Origin: an uncultured Acidiferrobacteraceae bacterium
Lineage (GTDB): Bacteria > Pseudomonadota > Gammaproteobacteria > Arenicellales > UBA868
DNA length: 41,777 nucleotides
Assembly (NCBI GenBank): GCA_913062915.1
Contig: CAJXWH010000004.1
Span: 1-41,777 of the forward strand
Direction of reading: 5' to 3'
The notes beneath the pieces are model-generated. The model saw nothing but the letters and a program-made list of their open reading frames with translations, ran no database searches and was not told the DNA's origin. The position numbers and the translations under genes were made by a program. Below, in pieces: positions 24,792 to 33,706 of this stretch; within the stretch, counting starts at the first letter, position 1, and the number at the start of each line of letters is the position of its first letter.

Positions 24792-25784
24792 ATGAAAGTC
24801 TTGATAACGGGGGGTACTGGATTTATAGGCGCTAGGCTGGCGCGCGCATTGCTGGAGAGAGGTGTATTGATCGGGGTTACGGGTAATGAAGAGCCCATCG
24901 ATGAGCTGCTTCTCTTTGACTCGGTTGATGTACCCGGACTTTTTGGGAAGAAAGAGGGGGACATTGTGATTCGTCGCGCTGTCGGAGACATTTCGGACCG
25001 GGAGACAGTGAGAGGTCTGATCGACCGTGACGACATCTCGGTATTTCACCTCGCATCAGTCGTCAGTGGCGGCGGGGAGAAAGATTTCGATCTCGCAATG
25101 CGGGTCAACCTCGATGGCGGGCGGTATCTACTCGAAGCACTGCGGGCACGAGATGGTCTACAGCGAATCGTATTTGCCAGTTCGATCGCTGTGTTTGGGG
25201 GTGCCGGAATGCCCAGCCGTGTCGGCGATACGGTTAAGCAGGCGCCTCAAACGACATACGGCATCACGAAGGCGGTTCTAGAACTACTGATTAACGACTA
25301 CACCCGCAAAGGCTTTCTAGACGGACGTAGCGCTCGGTTACCCACTGTGATCATCCGACCCGGCAAGCCGAACCTGGCAGCATCAAGTTTTGTCAGTGGC
25401 GTTTTTCGCGAGCCATTGAATGGCGTTGATTTTAACTTGCCGGTACCGCTTGATACGGTGATGCCTGTGCTGGGCTATCGTGCAATAGTTCAAAATCTGA
25501 TTGAACTGCACGAAGTCGACGGTGGGCGGTTGAGCGATGATCGAGCGGTTGGGCTACCAAGCCATACTGTTACAGTCCAGCAGATGATCGATGCCTTGCA
25601 AGCCGCCAGTGGTGCTCGTCTGTTGGGGAAAATCTTTGTAAAGCCAGATCCGTTTATTGTAGGGATCTGCCGTACTTGGCCCCAGGACTGTGAGAGTGAC
25701 CGAGCAATGCAACTCGGATTACAGAAAGAAGAAAGTCTGGAGGAGATTGTTCGATACTACATTGACGATTATCTCCGAGGTTAA
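24792..25784 (+). CDS. denD: DenD-type extended SDR (D-erythronate dehydrogenase-like)
   Basis: A 330-residue extended SDR. The N-terminus has the NAD motif ITGGTGFIGARLARALL, then FHLASVVSGGGEKDFDLAMR, VFASSIAVFGG with the catalytic Ser, and TTYGITKAVLELLINDYTRK with the Tyr-Lys pair. The stretch RLPTVIIRPGKPNLAASSF followed by SGVFREPL is the signature of DenD, which oxidises D-erythronate at C2 in acid-sugar catabolism. The kinase and isomerase that follow DenD in the erythronate pathway are absent here, so the true substrate may be another 2-hydroxy sugar acid. It lies 38 bases after the amidase gene and 22 bases before the dehydratase gene; AAAGGA precedes the ATG. Confidence 0.82.
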   Translation: MKVLITGGTGFIGARLARALLERGVLIGVTGNEEPIDELLLFDSVDVPGLFGKKEGDIVIRRAVGDISDRETVRGLIDRDDISVFHLASVVSGGGEKDFDLAMRVNLDGGRYLLEALRARDGLQRIVFASSIAVFGGAGMPSRVGDTVKQAPQTTYGITKAVLELLINDYTRKGFLDGRSARLPTVIIRPGKPNLAASSFVSGVFREPLNGVDFNLPVPLDTVMPVLGYRAIVQNLIELHEVDGGRLSDDRAVGLPSHTVTVQQMIDALQAASGARLLGKIFVKPDPFIVGICRTWPQDCESDRAMQLGLQKEESLEEIVRYYIDDYLRG

Positions 25785-25806
25785 CTAATAGGGAGTCAAT
25801 TGACGC

Positions 25807-27534
25807 ATGAACGACAGTAAACGCAGACGCAGTTCAGAGTGGTTTGGCAAGGCCGACAAGGACGGATTTACCCACCGCAGCTGGATGAAAAACCAAGGGG
25901 TCCCAGATGATCAATTCGACGGTCGGCCCGTCATCGGGATCTGCAACACCTGGTCCGAGTTGACCCCCTGTAACGGTCATTTTCGAGAATTGGCCGAGAA
26001 GGTGAAGCGGGGGGTTTTGGAGGCGGGGGGATTTCCCCTCGAGTTCCCAGTTACCTCTACCGGTGAAACATTGATGCGGCCCACAGCCATGCTGTTTCGT
26101 AATTTAGTCAGCATGGATGTCGAGGAATCAATTCGTGCCAACCCGATCGATGGGGTGGTACTTCTGGTTGGCTGTGACAAGACGACGCCGGCTCTTCTCA
26201 TGGGCGCGGCCAGTTGTGGTGTCCCGACACTGGCTTTATCTGGCGGGCCGATGCTGAATGGCGTGTACCGCGGCGAGCGCATCGGATCGGGGACCCATGT
26301 CTGGAAATTCGATGCCATGGTCAAAGCGGGGGAGATCACGCTAGAGGACTTTCTCGGGGCCGAGGCGTGCAACGCGCGATCTTCAGGACATTGTATGACG
26401 ATGGGTACGGCATCGACGATGGCCAGCATGGTGGAAGCGCTAGGTATAGGCCTGCCCACGAACGCGGCAATTCCTGCTGCCGACTCAAGGCGCAAGACTT
26501 TGGCACAAATTGTAGGTCGGCGAATTGTGGGGATGGTCCACGAAGATATTACGATCACAAAAATCCTAAACCGGGAAGCGTTTGAAAATGCGATTCGAGT
26601 CAATGCGGCCATTGGAGGTTCGACTAACGCAGTCATTCATTTGATGGCCATAGCGGGCCGGCTTGGGATCAAACTGTCGCTCGAGGATTGGGATACCTTG
26701 GGGCGCGAGATCCCTTGCCTCGTGAATCTGATGCCGTCGGGCGAATACCTGATGGAGGATTTTTATTACGCCGGCGGTCTACCGGTGGTTCTCCGAGAGC
26801 TCGGTACTCATGACTGTTTGCACAAAGACGCCCTTACCGCGAATGGCCAGACCATCTGGGAAAATGTAAAAGACGCCGAGTGTTACGACCGCAAGGTCAT
26901 TTTCCCATTTGAAGATCCGTTCAAACCTGTTGGCGGTATCGCAGTGTTACGTGGAAACCTGGCACCTGGCGGGGCAGTAATTAAGCCATCTGCTGCATCC
27001 CCGGAGTTAATGAAGCATCGAGGAAGAGCGGTGGTGTTCGAATCCATAGAAGATTACAAGGCCCGAATTGATGCCCCCGACCTTGATATCGATGAAACCT
27101 GCATCATGGTTCTAAAAAATTGCGGACCGAAAGGTTACCCAGGGATGGCAGAAGTTGGCAATATGGCCTTACCGGCAAAGATATTGAAAAAAGGGATTAC
27201 CGATATGGTGCGTATCTCCGACGCTCGCATGAGCGGAACGGCGTACGGCACGGTCGTGCTTCACGTGGTGCCAGAGGCGGCGGCTGGTGGCCCGCTGGCC
27301 TTGATTCGAAGTGGCGACATGATTGAAGTTGATGTCCCAGGGCGTTCTATACATGTCGAACTTCCGGACGAAGAGCTGGAGACACGAAAAAAGGAGTGGG
27401 AGCCGGCGGAACTCGAATCAAACCGGGGCTACGTTCGCCTCTACATCGAGCACGTGAACCAGGCGGATAAAGGTTGCGATTTAGATTTTTTGATTGGTCA
27501 GAGCGGTGCGGCAGTCCCTCGGGAGAGTCACTAG
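25807..27534 (+). CDS. IlvD/Edd-family pentonate dehydratase (L-arabinonate dehydratase-like)
   Basis: A 575-residue iron-sulfur dehydratase. Cluster cysteines are C55 (LTPCNGH), C123 (VGCDKTTPAL) and C196 (SSGHCMTMGTAST), the [2Fe-2S] pattern of the sugar-acid branch. The N-terminal FDGRPVIGICNTWSELTPC and GERIGSGTHVWKFDAMVKAG, and the C-terminal RISDARMSGTAYGTVVLH, match L-arabinonate dehydratase of Rhizobium much more closely than amino-acid-pathway IlvD, from memory of that sequence. It converts an aldonate (L-arabinonate, D-xylonate or a 6-carbon analogue) to the 2-keto-3-deoxy acid. No IlvC/IlvB partners are nearby. The neighbours (DenD-type dehydrogenase, hydroxyproline enzymes) support a mixed sugar/amino-acid substrate. 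ATG at 25807 has a distant GGGAG. Confidence 0.88.
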   Translation: MNDSKRRRSSEWFGKADKDGFTHRSWMKNQGVPDDQFDGRPVIGICNTWSELTPCNGHFRELAEKVKRGVLEAGGFPLEFPVTSTGETLMRPTAMLFRNLVSMDVEESIRANPIDGVVLLVGCDKTTPALLMGAASCGVPTLALSGGPMLNGVYRGERIGSGTHVWKFDAMVKAGEITLEDFLGAEACNARSSGHCMTMGTASTMASMVEALGIGLPTNAAIPAADSRRKTLAQIVGRRIVGMVHEDITITKILNREAFENAIRVNAAIGGSTNAVIHLMAIAGRLGIKLSLEDWDTLGREIPCLVNLMPSGEYLMEDFYYAGGLPVVLRELGTHDCLHKDALTANGQTIWENVKDAECYDRKVIFPFEDPFKPVGGIAVLRGNLAPGGAVIKPSAASPELMKHRGRAVVFESIEDYKARIDAPDLDIDETCIMVLKNCGPKGYPGMAEVGNMALPAKILKKGITDMVRISDARMSGTAYGTVVLHVVPEAAAGGPLALIRSGDMIEVDVPGRSIHVELPDEELETRKKEWEPAELESNRGYVRLYIEHVNQADKGCDLDFLIGQSGAAVPRESH

Positions 27535-27560
27535 CTGCTCGGTGTCCGCAACAGGAGTAC

Positions 27561-27566
27561 ATGTAA
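27561..27566 (+). promoter_or_regulatory. Start-stop element ATG-TAA before the epimerase GTG start
   Basis: ATGTAA lies directly between the ribosome site AGGAG (27553-27557) and the GTG start at 27567. A ribosome could start on this ATG and stop at once; the AGGAG-to-ATG distance of three bases is short, while the GTG is nine bases away, so use of the minimal frame is uncertain. It may tune expression or be chance. Confidence 0.3.
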
Positions 27567-28508
27567 GTGGAATACTCCAAGGTCCGGGTAGTTGATACTC
27601 ATACTGGAGGTGAGCCGACTCGCATCGTGGTGTCGGGGGGGCCGGAACTCGGGTCAGGAACGTTAGCCGAACGCCGGGTGATTTTTCGCGATCAGTTCGA
27701 TGATTTTCGGTCGGCAGTAATCAGCGAGCCCCGAGGAAGCGACGTCTGGGTTGGTGGCATCCTTTGTTCTCCTATCAATCCAAAAGCGGTTGCCGGAATT
27801 GTGTTTTTCAACAATGTCGGCGTTCTGAACATGTGTGGACACGGCATGATCGGCCTAACGGTGACGTTGTCCTACCTGGAACGCATTGGACCTGGGACCC
27901 ATTTGATAGAGACCCCCGTCGGGGATGTCAGTGTCCGACTGGGGGCAGATGGCCAAGTCACGGTAACCAACGTTGCAAGTTATCGATATCTTGCTGATGT
28001 CGTTGTGGATGTGCCTGGCGAGAGGTCAGTAAAGGGCGATATCGCTTGGGGCGGAAACTGGTTTTTCTTGGTAGAGGAACATCGAGAAGAGATCAAACTC
28101 GACAACACAAGTCGGTTGACCGATTTTGCCACCAGAATACGCAATAGCCTTGAAGAAAACCAGATTACGGGGGCAGGGGGCGCGGTCATTGACCACATTG
28201 AATTATTCGGCGCTGGTGATCCGGGTACGAACAGCCGGAATTTTGTTCTGTGTCCAGGCGGCGCGTACGATCGGTCACCTTGCGGAACGGGAAGCAGCGC
28301 AAAAATCGCCTGCTTAATGGCAGACGGAAAGCTTCAATCGAGTGAAATTTGGCGTCAGCAGAGTATCGTTGGCAGTGTCTTTGAGATTAAGGGTACCTGG
28401 GTGGGAGACCACGTAATAACAGAGATTGTTGGCAGCGCGTTTGTCAACGCAGAGGCCACCTTAATCTTCGATCCAAGAGATCCATTTCGGATGGGTATTC
28501 GATGTTAA
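27567..28508 (+). CDS. Proline racemase-family 4-hydroxyproline 2-epimerase-like protein
   Basis: A 313-residue protein of the proline racemase superfamily. Both catalytic cysteines are present: C90 in VGVLNMCGHGMIG and C239 in YDRSPCGTGSSAK. Two cysteines mark racemases/epimerases; trans-3-hydroxyproline dehydratases instead have Ser or Thr in place of one. Other blocks are RVVDTHTGGEPTRIVVSGGP at the N-terminus, ISEPRGSDVWVGGILCSP and ETPVGDVSVRL. It would interconvert trans-4-hydroxy-L-proline and cis-4-hydroxy-D-proline, the first catabolic step. The start is GTG at 27567 with AGGAG nine bases upstream. It lies 32 bases after the pentonate dehydratase and 83 bases before the hydroxyproline-type enolase gene, so all are probably one operon. 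Confidence 0.88.
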   Translation: MEYSKVRVVDTHTGGEPTRIVVSGGPELGSGTLAERRVIFRDQFDDFRSAVISEPRGSDVWVGGILCSPINPKAVAGIVFFNNVGVLNMCGHGMIGLTVTLSYLERIGPGTHLIETPVGDVSVRLGADGQVTVTNVASYRYLADVVVDVPGERSVKGDIAWGGNWFFLVEEHREEIKLDNTSRLTDFATRIRNSLEENQITGAGGAVIDHIELFGAGDPGTNSRNFVLCPGGAYDRSPCGTGSSAKIACLMADGKLQSSEIWRQQSIVGSVFEIKGTWVGDHVITEIVGSAFVNAEATLIFDPRDPFRMGIRC

Positions 28509-28591
28509 ATGCCTCGCAGGTGGTCTGCACAAATTGATGGTCAAATAGTTGGCGACGTTTATACACAATAAAAAAGGACGGTCTCTAGGGG

Positions 28592-29698
28592 ATGAATATT
28601 AAGAGAATATCGGTGTACCAAGTTGATTTGCCCCTCGTCGAAGGGCGTTACACCTGGGCTGACGGGAAATTTGTGGAAACGTTTGATTCTACGATTGTCG
28701 AAATCGAAACACACGACGGTCTATGTGGCCTTGGCGAAGTTTGCCCTCTGGGGCCTTTTTATCTCCCCGCTTTTGGCGCTGGTGCGCGAACCGGTATCGG
28801 CGAGCTTGCCCAGCATCTGATCAATCAACCGGCGACACATATTGGTCACATTCAAAGCATTATGGATCAGGCCCTTTTGGGTCATCCGTACGTCAAGTCG
28901 GCAATCGATATGGCGTGTTGGGATCTGCTCGGCAAAGAAACGGGCAAACCGCTCTGGGCTCTGCTTGGGGGAAAGTTCGGCGATTCGGTCTCACTTTATC
29001 GAGCAATAAGCCAACGCTCAGAGGAAGAAATGGTTTCCAATGTCGCTCTCTACCGTGAGCAGGGTTATAGAAAGTTTCAACTGAAAGTGGGTGGTGATCC
29101 ATCCGATGATGTGGGACGCATTCGATCGACAGCAGCATTGCTAAATGTGGGAGAGATTCTCGTTGCTGACGCGAACACTGGCTGGACTGCTGCCGATGCG
29201 ATTCGGGTTGCGAACGCAGTTTCGGATCTAGATGTGTTTATCGAACAGCCATGTTCAAGTTACGAACAGTGCCGTTCTGTACGGGAACGAATTTCGCTGC
29301 CGCTCATACTGGATGAAAATATAGATGGACTTGATATGTTGCTTCGCGCTTACAGCGACCGTGCGATGGACGTGGTCAATCTAAAGATCTCGAAAGTTGG
29401 GGGCATCTCCAAGGCGCGGCAGATGCGGGATCTTTGCGTTTCCCTTGGTATTCCGATGACGATCGAAGACAGCTGGGGTGGCGATATCGTTACTGCGGCG
29501 ATAGCACACCTTGCACACTCGACACCAGAGGCTTTTCGGTTTTCATCGACCGATTTCAATAGTTATCTCACGATTTCCAACGCACATGGGGGGCCAAGAA
29601 GAGATCATGGGACGATGCAAGCATCCGATGCCCCAGGCCTGGGGGTGGAATTGAATAGAGAAGCGGTGTCAAACCCCGTTGCCGTGTACGAATCGTAG
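28592..29698 (+). CDS. Enolase-superfamily hydroxyproline dehydratase/betaine epimerase-like
   Basis: A 368-residue MLE-type enolase-superfamily enzyme. The barrel shows K165 in KFQLKVGGDP, D193 in VADANTGW, E218 in FIEQP, D241 in ILDENIDG and K265 in VNLKISKVGG, followed by TIEDSWGGDIVTAAIAHLAH. The FDSTIVEIET, GHPYVKSAIDMACWDLLGK and STDFNSYLTIS segments closely recall the group containing 4-hydroxyproline betaine 2-epimerase (HpbD) and cis-3-hydroxy-L-proline dehydratase. Next to a 4-hydroxyproline 2-epimerase-like gene, a hydroxyproline or betaine substrate is the best guess. The start is ATG at 28592; the purine run right before it is unusually close. It ends the plus-strand operon, with a candidate terminator just after. 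Confidence 0.85.
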   Translation: MNIKRISVYQVDLPLVEGRYTWADGKFVETFDSTIVEIETHDGLCGLGEVCPLGPFYLPAFGAGARTGIGELAQHLINQPATHIGHIQSIMDQALLGHPYVKSAIDMACWDLLGKETGKPLWALLGGKFGDSVSLYRAISQRSEEEMVSNVALYREQGYRKFQLKVGGDPSDDVGRIRSTAALLNVGEILVADANTGWTAADAIRVANAVSDLDVFIEQPCSSYEQCRSVRERISLPLILDENIDGLDMLLRAYSDRAMDVVNLKISKVGGISKARQMRDLCVSLGIPMTIEDSWGGDIVTAAIAHLAHSTPEAFRFSSTDFNSYLTISNAHGGPRRDHGTMQASDAPGLGVELNREAVSNPVAVYES

Positions 29699-29717
29699 CT
29701 CAGATTCTGGACTTGCC

Positions 29718-29745
29718 AATCACGGTCAACGGTGATTCGAAGTTT
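29718..29745 (+). terminator. Weak hairpin between convergent enolase genes
   Basis: AATCAC (29718-29723) and GTGATT (29732-29737) form a six-base stem with an eight-base loop. TTTT-G-TT lies a few bases further on. It sits between the convergent ends of two enolase-superfamily genes and could terminate the plus-strand operon weakly. The short stem keeps confidence low. Confidence 0.35.
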
Positions 29746-29747
29746 TG

Positions 29748-30914
29748 TTAATGGCTAACGGCCAAGCGCTGAAGTACGTTCTCGTCGATGTCGACCCCGA
29801 GCCCTGGCCCCGACGGTACTGGCAGGTGTCCATTTTCTAACCGAAATTCGGTCTGGAGCAAGTCATCTCGAATGGGGTTTGGCGTACGGTCGAACTCGAC
29901 CATAGGCTCGTTTTGCAAGACAATTGGATTGGCAGTATGGGGAGAGGGGGGGATCGTAGCGATGGCTTGCAGCGCTGCTGTGACCGCGATACCCGAGCCC
30001 CAGACATGCGGCAGAATCGATTTGTTGAAAGTTGCCGCCATAGCAGAAATTTTCTGCCATTCAGTGAACCCGCCCGCACAACAAAGATCAGGCTGCACGA
30101 TATCTACACAATCTTCGATCAAGTCTCGAAACCCGTACCGTGTAAATTCACATTCACCTCCCGCAATTGGGATATCTAGGGCAGTTCGTACCTGCCGATA
30201 ACCGACACGGTCTTCGGGCGTGACGGGTTCTTCGAACCACAGGATTTGACTGTTTCTCAGCCGCCGACCCATACGAATCGCAGTCGTCGCGGTATAGGCA
30301 TGGTTGGCATCGATCATTAACGGAAAATCCGGGCCAAAAATCTCTCGAACGAGATCCACTCGTTGTCCGTCTGTCTCAATCGGTAGGAGTCCCACCTTTA
30401 TTTTGATCGCTTGAAGGCCCGATTCTTTGAGTTTTTGCGCTTCGCTTTCGAGCGCCCGCATCATTTTCGGTGTATCGGCGAAGAAATCCGGGTAGTAGCA
30501 TCCAGTACCGTAGGCCTTAATCTGATCTCGAAAGGCTCCACCGAGTAGGGCGTGCACGGGACGACCAAGAGACTTGCCCATAATATCCCAGAGGGCGATG
30601 TCAATTGCGCTAAGCGCCTCAACGTAAGTGCCTTTTTGACCGAAATCTCGACTGAACGCATAAAGCTCTTCAAATGTACGGATGGGAGTATCGGCAGGAG
30701 AATTGATAAGTCTGGGAGCCAGTACATCATTAATGCAGGACGCGACCGGTTCAGGCGGACCATACTGACCACCTTCACCCCATCCTACGATTCCGTCATA
30801 GGTCGAGATACGAACCAATAGGCTATTGCGGTCAGTGAATCGAGCTTGGGAAGAATAGAACGGTTCACGTAAAGGACTTCGCAGAATATAAGTTTGAATT
30901 TTCTCGATTTTCAT
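29748..30914 (-). CDS. Enolase-superfamily acid-sugar dehydratase (KxK MR-type)
   Basis: A 388-residue mandelate racemase-type dehydratase. K171-I-K173 in IKIKVGLLP, D202-A-N204 in MIDANHAYT, E228 in WFEEPVTPED, E254 in AGGECEFTRYG and H303 in ILPHVWGS give the KxK plus late-His active site of acid-sugar dehydratases. The capping domain contains WGEGGQYGPPEPVAS. It dehydrates an aldonate or aldarate; the exact one cannot be told. I use the ATG at 30914 (MKIEKIQTY) rather than the GTG at 30923, although no clear ribosome site precedes either. It follows the extended SDR gene by 41 bases on the minus strand and probably shares its transcript, so an oxidise-then-dehydrate pair is likely. Confidence 0.85.
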   Translation of the reverse strand: MKIEKIQTYILRSPLREPFYSSQARFTDRNSLLVRISTYDGIVGWGEGGQYGPPEPVASCINDVLAPRLINSPADTPIRTFEELYAFSRDFGQKGTYVEALSAIDIALWDIMGKSLGRPVHALLGGAFRDQIKAYGTGCYYPDFFADTPKMMRALESEAQKLKESGLQAIKIKVGLLPIETDGQRVDLVREIFGPDFPLMIDANHAYTATTAIRMGRRLRNSQILWFEEPVTPEDRVGYRQVRTALDIPIAGGECEFTRYGFRDLIEDCVDIVQPDLCCAGGFTEWQKISAMAATFNKSILPHVWGSGIAVTAALQAIATIPPSPHTANPIVLQNEPMVEFDRTPNPIRDDLLQTEFRLENGHLPVPSGPGLGVDIDENVLQRLAVSH

Positions 30915-30955
30915 CGAAAGCACTTTACTAACGTTTTATCTCGACTATCTGAGGT

Positions 30956-31921
30956 TTAGCTGTGATTCGGGAGAAGTCCTTCGGCGATCGCAGTTTTGAA
31001 ATGAGCCATGGTCTTTGCAACCCCCTCTTCTAGTGGTGTGTACGGAATCTCACCGAGTAGAGTATGTAATTCGGCGTCTGTTGCGCCCTTTGGAAATGGC
31101 AATGCAGTGTCTTCATGCGTGATGCTCGCCTCGGGCGTAACAGACTTAATGGCAGCAACCACTTCACTCATGTGCGCGACAGAGCCCCCTATGTTGAAGA
31201 CGCGGGCATCGTGTTGTTGGATTTTGGCTGCTTGGATGAGTATTTTTGCAACATCATCGACGTATTGAAATCCACAGTAACCGCCAAAACTGATGTGGTA
31301 ATCCTCATTTCGTACTGCAGCGAGCATTGCGGCGGTGGGGGTCGATGTCATACCTTGGTCGCGCCCTGGTCCGTAGACGGTATATGGGCGAAGGCCGATG
31401 CTGGCGATGTGATCGTCCTGCCAGTAGACAGCTGCAGTGCCTTCGTTCGCTTGCTTGTATACGCCATAAAGGGTTTGTGGATGTAGCGAAGAATCATGTT
31501 GCAAAAGTTCAGTCGAATAAAAATCCCTGTCGCCATAGACCGCTATGCTGCTGGCATAGACGAGTTGGTTGATGCCCGCTTCCTTGGCCGCTTCAAACAT
31601 GTTTGCGGTACCGACCACATTGACTGCAGCACCGAGCGGCGGGTCTGCCTTACAAAAAGGAACTTGAAGGGCGCCCAGGTGAATGATATGAGTCGCGCCT
31701 GATTCTGATACCGATCGCTTGACAGTATCGGTATCGGTGACATCCCCTGCAATGAATCGGATGTTAACCAGTTCTTTGTCAGTCATGACGAGTTTAGGTC
31801 GGTGCTGATTCGAGCTGAGGTCAAAAACGGTAACGCCAGCGTTTGACTGCACCAGATTGCGGACAACCCAGGCGCCAATGCAACCCATTGCGCCGGTGAC
31901 AAAGAAATGTTCATTACTCAT
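30956..31921 (-). CDS. Extended SDR, NAD-dependent epimerase/dehydratase family
   Basis: A 321-residue extended SDR. The NAD motif is FVTGAMGCIGAWVVRNLV, then VTVFDLSSNQHR with an acidic residue favouring NAD. HIIHLGALQVPF, VYASSIAVYGD (catalytic Ser) and TLYGVYKQANEGTAAVYW (Tyr-Lys) follow. RPYTVYGPGRDQGMTSTPTA is the family C-terminal substrate region. It may oxidise a sugar or epimerise a nucleotide sugar; the absence of nucleotide-sugar genes and the downstream dehydratase favour a free-sugar or sugar-acid dehydrogenase. ATG at 31921 is the start. It is divergent from the MFS transporter gene, which may import its substrate (inferred). Confidence 0.85.
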   Translation of the reverse strand: MSNEHFFVTGAMGCIGAWVVRNLVQSNAGVTVFDLSSNQHRPKLVMTDKELVNIRFIAGDVTDTDTVKRSVSESGATHIIHLGALQVPFCKADPPLGAAVNVVGTANMFEAAKEAGINQLVYASSIAVYGDRDFYSTELLQHDSSLHPQTLYGVYKQANEGTAAVYWQDDHIASIGLRPYTVYGPGRDQGMTSTPTAAMLAAVRNEDYHISFGGYCGFQYVDDVAKILIQAAKIQQHDARVFNIGGSVAHMSEVVAAIKSVTPEASITHEDTALPFPKGATDAELHTLLGEIPYTPLEEGVAKTMAHFKTAIAEGLLPNHS

Positions 31922-32282
31922 CGGGGGTCCTCGCTGGTTTCGCCTTAGGACATGGTTTGCGATTGCTGAAGGAGAGATACTCCTCGATTAGGGTGCTGGC
32001 TGCAACCGATGCAGGCGTAGAAATCACGGAAGAATGTAATCTAGGTCGATCTTCTGACAATCTTGTAGGGCGAGGGTATAGTGCGCCCCGGCCATTATCT
32101 CCATTTTTTTATGACGCAGCCATAGCGGGTATTTCCTGAGCGGGAAAAAACTTTTTGGACCGAGGTTTCCGGCGGCAAGATTTTGGTTTAGCCCTTTCAT
32201 TTGGATCACCAATTACGGTCGCAGATACCATCGTTCCTGGCTGAGCAGCGCGAAACGGGCAAGGGATGGACGGGGCAACATT
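31922..32282. promoter_or_regulatory. 361-base divergent region without a gene
   Basis: This region lies between the extended SDR gene (minus) and the MFS transporter gene (plus). Short open frames exist on both strands but show no family similarity or codon pattern I would trust. GGACGGGG just before 32280 could be the ribosome site for the GTG-started transporter. Promoters for both sides must lie here; I could not place them. Confidence 0.35.
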
Positions 32283-33575
32283 GTGAACGAAAGTGTGAAA
32301 CATCGGTCGAATTGGTTCTACGGTTGGACAATTGTTGCTATCTGTACGGTGACCATGACGCTTGCCTATGGAGTGCGTCATTCGTTTGGCGTTTTCTTTC
32401 CGCCGATATTAGATGAGTTTGGATGGAGTCGAGGCAGCACTGCTGTGATGCTGTCTATTCATCTATTTGTGTACGGCAGTGTCGCGCCGTTTGCGGGGGC
32501 CCTCAGCGATCGTTGGCGGGCCAAACGAATGATTTTGTTCGGCGCACTCGTTATGGCCCTAGCAACAGCAAGTTGTGGTTTTGCCTCCGAGTTGTGGCAT
32601 TTCTACGTTATTTTTGGAATCTTCACGCCGATTGGCCTGGCTTTTGTCGGCTCTCCTTTAATTAACCCGACCATTACCAATTGGTTCTATAAGTTCCGGG
32701 GTATAGCGTTTAGTTTGGCGCAAATGGGAGGCGGACTCAGTTTTATTTATGCCATCTATGCGGAATCTATGATCTCAGCTTTTGGGTGGAGGAAAGCTTA
32801 TTTCGTACTCGGTGTTACGCTATTTGTGATCTTGGTTCCGATGCTTTTTCGCTTCTATGTATACCATCCAAGAGAGAGACGCTTGGAGGCGTTTGGTATA
32901 GAAGGCGGAAAACCCGATCTAGGTCAGCGCCCGGGGAAAATAGAGAAAAAATTCAGTTGGACCTTAAAACAGGCGAGCCGTACTTATCAGTTATGGTTGC
33001 TTGTAATCTCGCAAACTTTGTTCTGGGGGGTCGGTTGCTACATGCTACTTGCACATCAGGTTAAGTTTGCTCAAGACATGGGCTATAGCGCTATGTTTGC
33101 AGCATCGACTTTCGGATTTTTTGGTATTTCCATGGTGATAGGTCAGGTCAGTGCATCGATTTCGGACAAGATTGGAAGAGAATCGACTTTGGTTTTGGGT
33201 TGTGTCCTCGCAATTGGATCGGTATTTATTTTGACTCTGATTAGAGACTCTTCGAATCCTTGGATGTTGTACGCATACGCGATCGGATTTGGATTGGGCG
33301 CCGGCCTTCAGGCCCCCACGCTTTTTGTGGGCGCATCAGATCTTTTTTCCGGACGTCACTTTGGCGCAATAAATGGACTGATCTTGGGCGGCATGGGTGT
33401 CGGAGGCGCGGCCGGTCCATGGGTGGGTGGATACATCCATGATCTTTTTGGTAGCTATCGATACGCCTTTGGACTTTCTATGTTGTGCTTTGGGATATCA
33501 GCCATCGCTTTCGTGATCGCAGCACCAAGGCGCCAATTGCGGCATCCATCCATCCATCCCGTTTCATCCGGATAA
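32283..33575 (+). CDS. Major facilitator superfamily transporter (OxlT/MCT-like)
   Basis: A 430-residue MFS protein with about 12 predicted membrane helices in two halves joined by a charged cytoplasmic loop near residues 200-235 (YHPRERRLEAFG ... KKFSWTLKQASR). The first helix contains NWFYGWTIVAICTVTMT, followed by RHSFGVFFPPILDEFGWSRG; the loop after helix 2 reads GALSDRWRAKRMILFG, the MFS signature. This pattern resembles the oxalate/formate antiporter and monocarboxylate group, so it probably moves a small carboxylate or sugar acid across the inner membrane. The start is GTG at 32283, needed to include all of helix 1. It is one of only two transporters in the window. Confidence 0.88.
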   Translation: MNESVKHRSNWFYGWTIVAICTVTMTLAYGVRHSFGVFFPPILDEFGWSRGSTAVMLSIHLFVYGSVAPFAGALSDRWRAKRMILFGALVMALATASCGFASELWHFYVIFGIFTPIGLAFVGSPLINPTITNWFYKFRGIAFSLAQMGGGLSFIYAIYAESMISAFGWRKAYFVLGVTLFVILVPMLFRFYVYHPRERRLEAFGIEGGKPDLGQRPGKIEKKFSWTLKQASRTYQLWLLVISQTLFWGVGCYMLLAHQVKFAQDMGYSAMFAASTFGFFGISMVIGQVSASISDKIGRESTLVLGCVLAIGSVFILTLIRDSSNPWMLYAYAIGFGLGAGLQAPTLFVGASDLFSGRHFGAINGLILGGMGVGGAAGPWVGGYIHDLFGSYRYAFGLSMLCFGISAIAFVIAAPRRQLRHPSIHPVSSG

Positions 33576-33706
33576 CTGCGGCAGTCACTTCTTAGTGCGC
33601 GCGATGAAACTCCCAGTGCGCTGAAATAAACACAGTGCAATCCGAGCCGAAGTTGAACCTCCAGTTTATCGTTTCGAGAATAAAGAGTGGCTTTTATCGT
33701 TAGAAT

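Noticed and set aside
25977-26636. A 219-residue open frame on the minus strand inside the pentonate dehydratase gene
   Set aside because: It lies wholly antisense to a full-length dehydratase with intact Fe-S cysteines and has no recognisable motif. It is a shadow frame.
2530-29698. Assigning ilvD, fabG, dapA or gatA housekeeping roles to the matching genes
   Set aside because: None has its usual biosynthetic partners nearby. Sequence details (pentonate-type dehydratase motifs, lone amidases without gatB/gatC) and the surrounding catabolic genes fit degradation better.
33540-33562. Short CATC tandem repeat near the end of the MFS gene
   Set aside because: Only about four units, encoding an ordinary hydrophilic C-terminal tail. 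Too short to call a repeat element.
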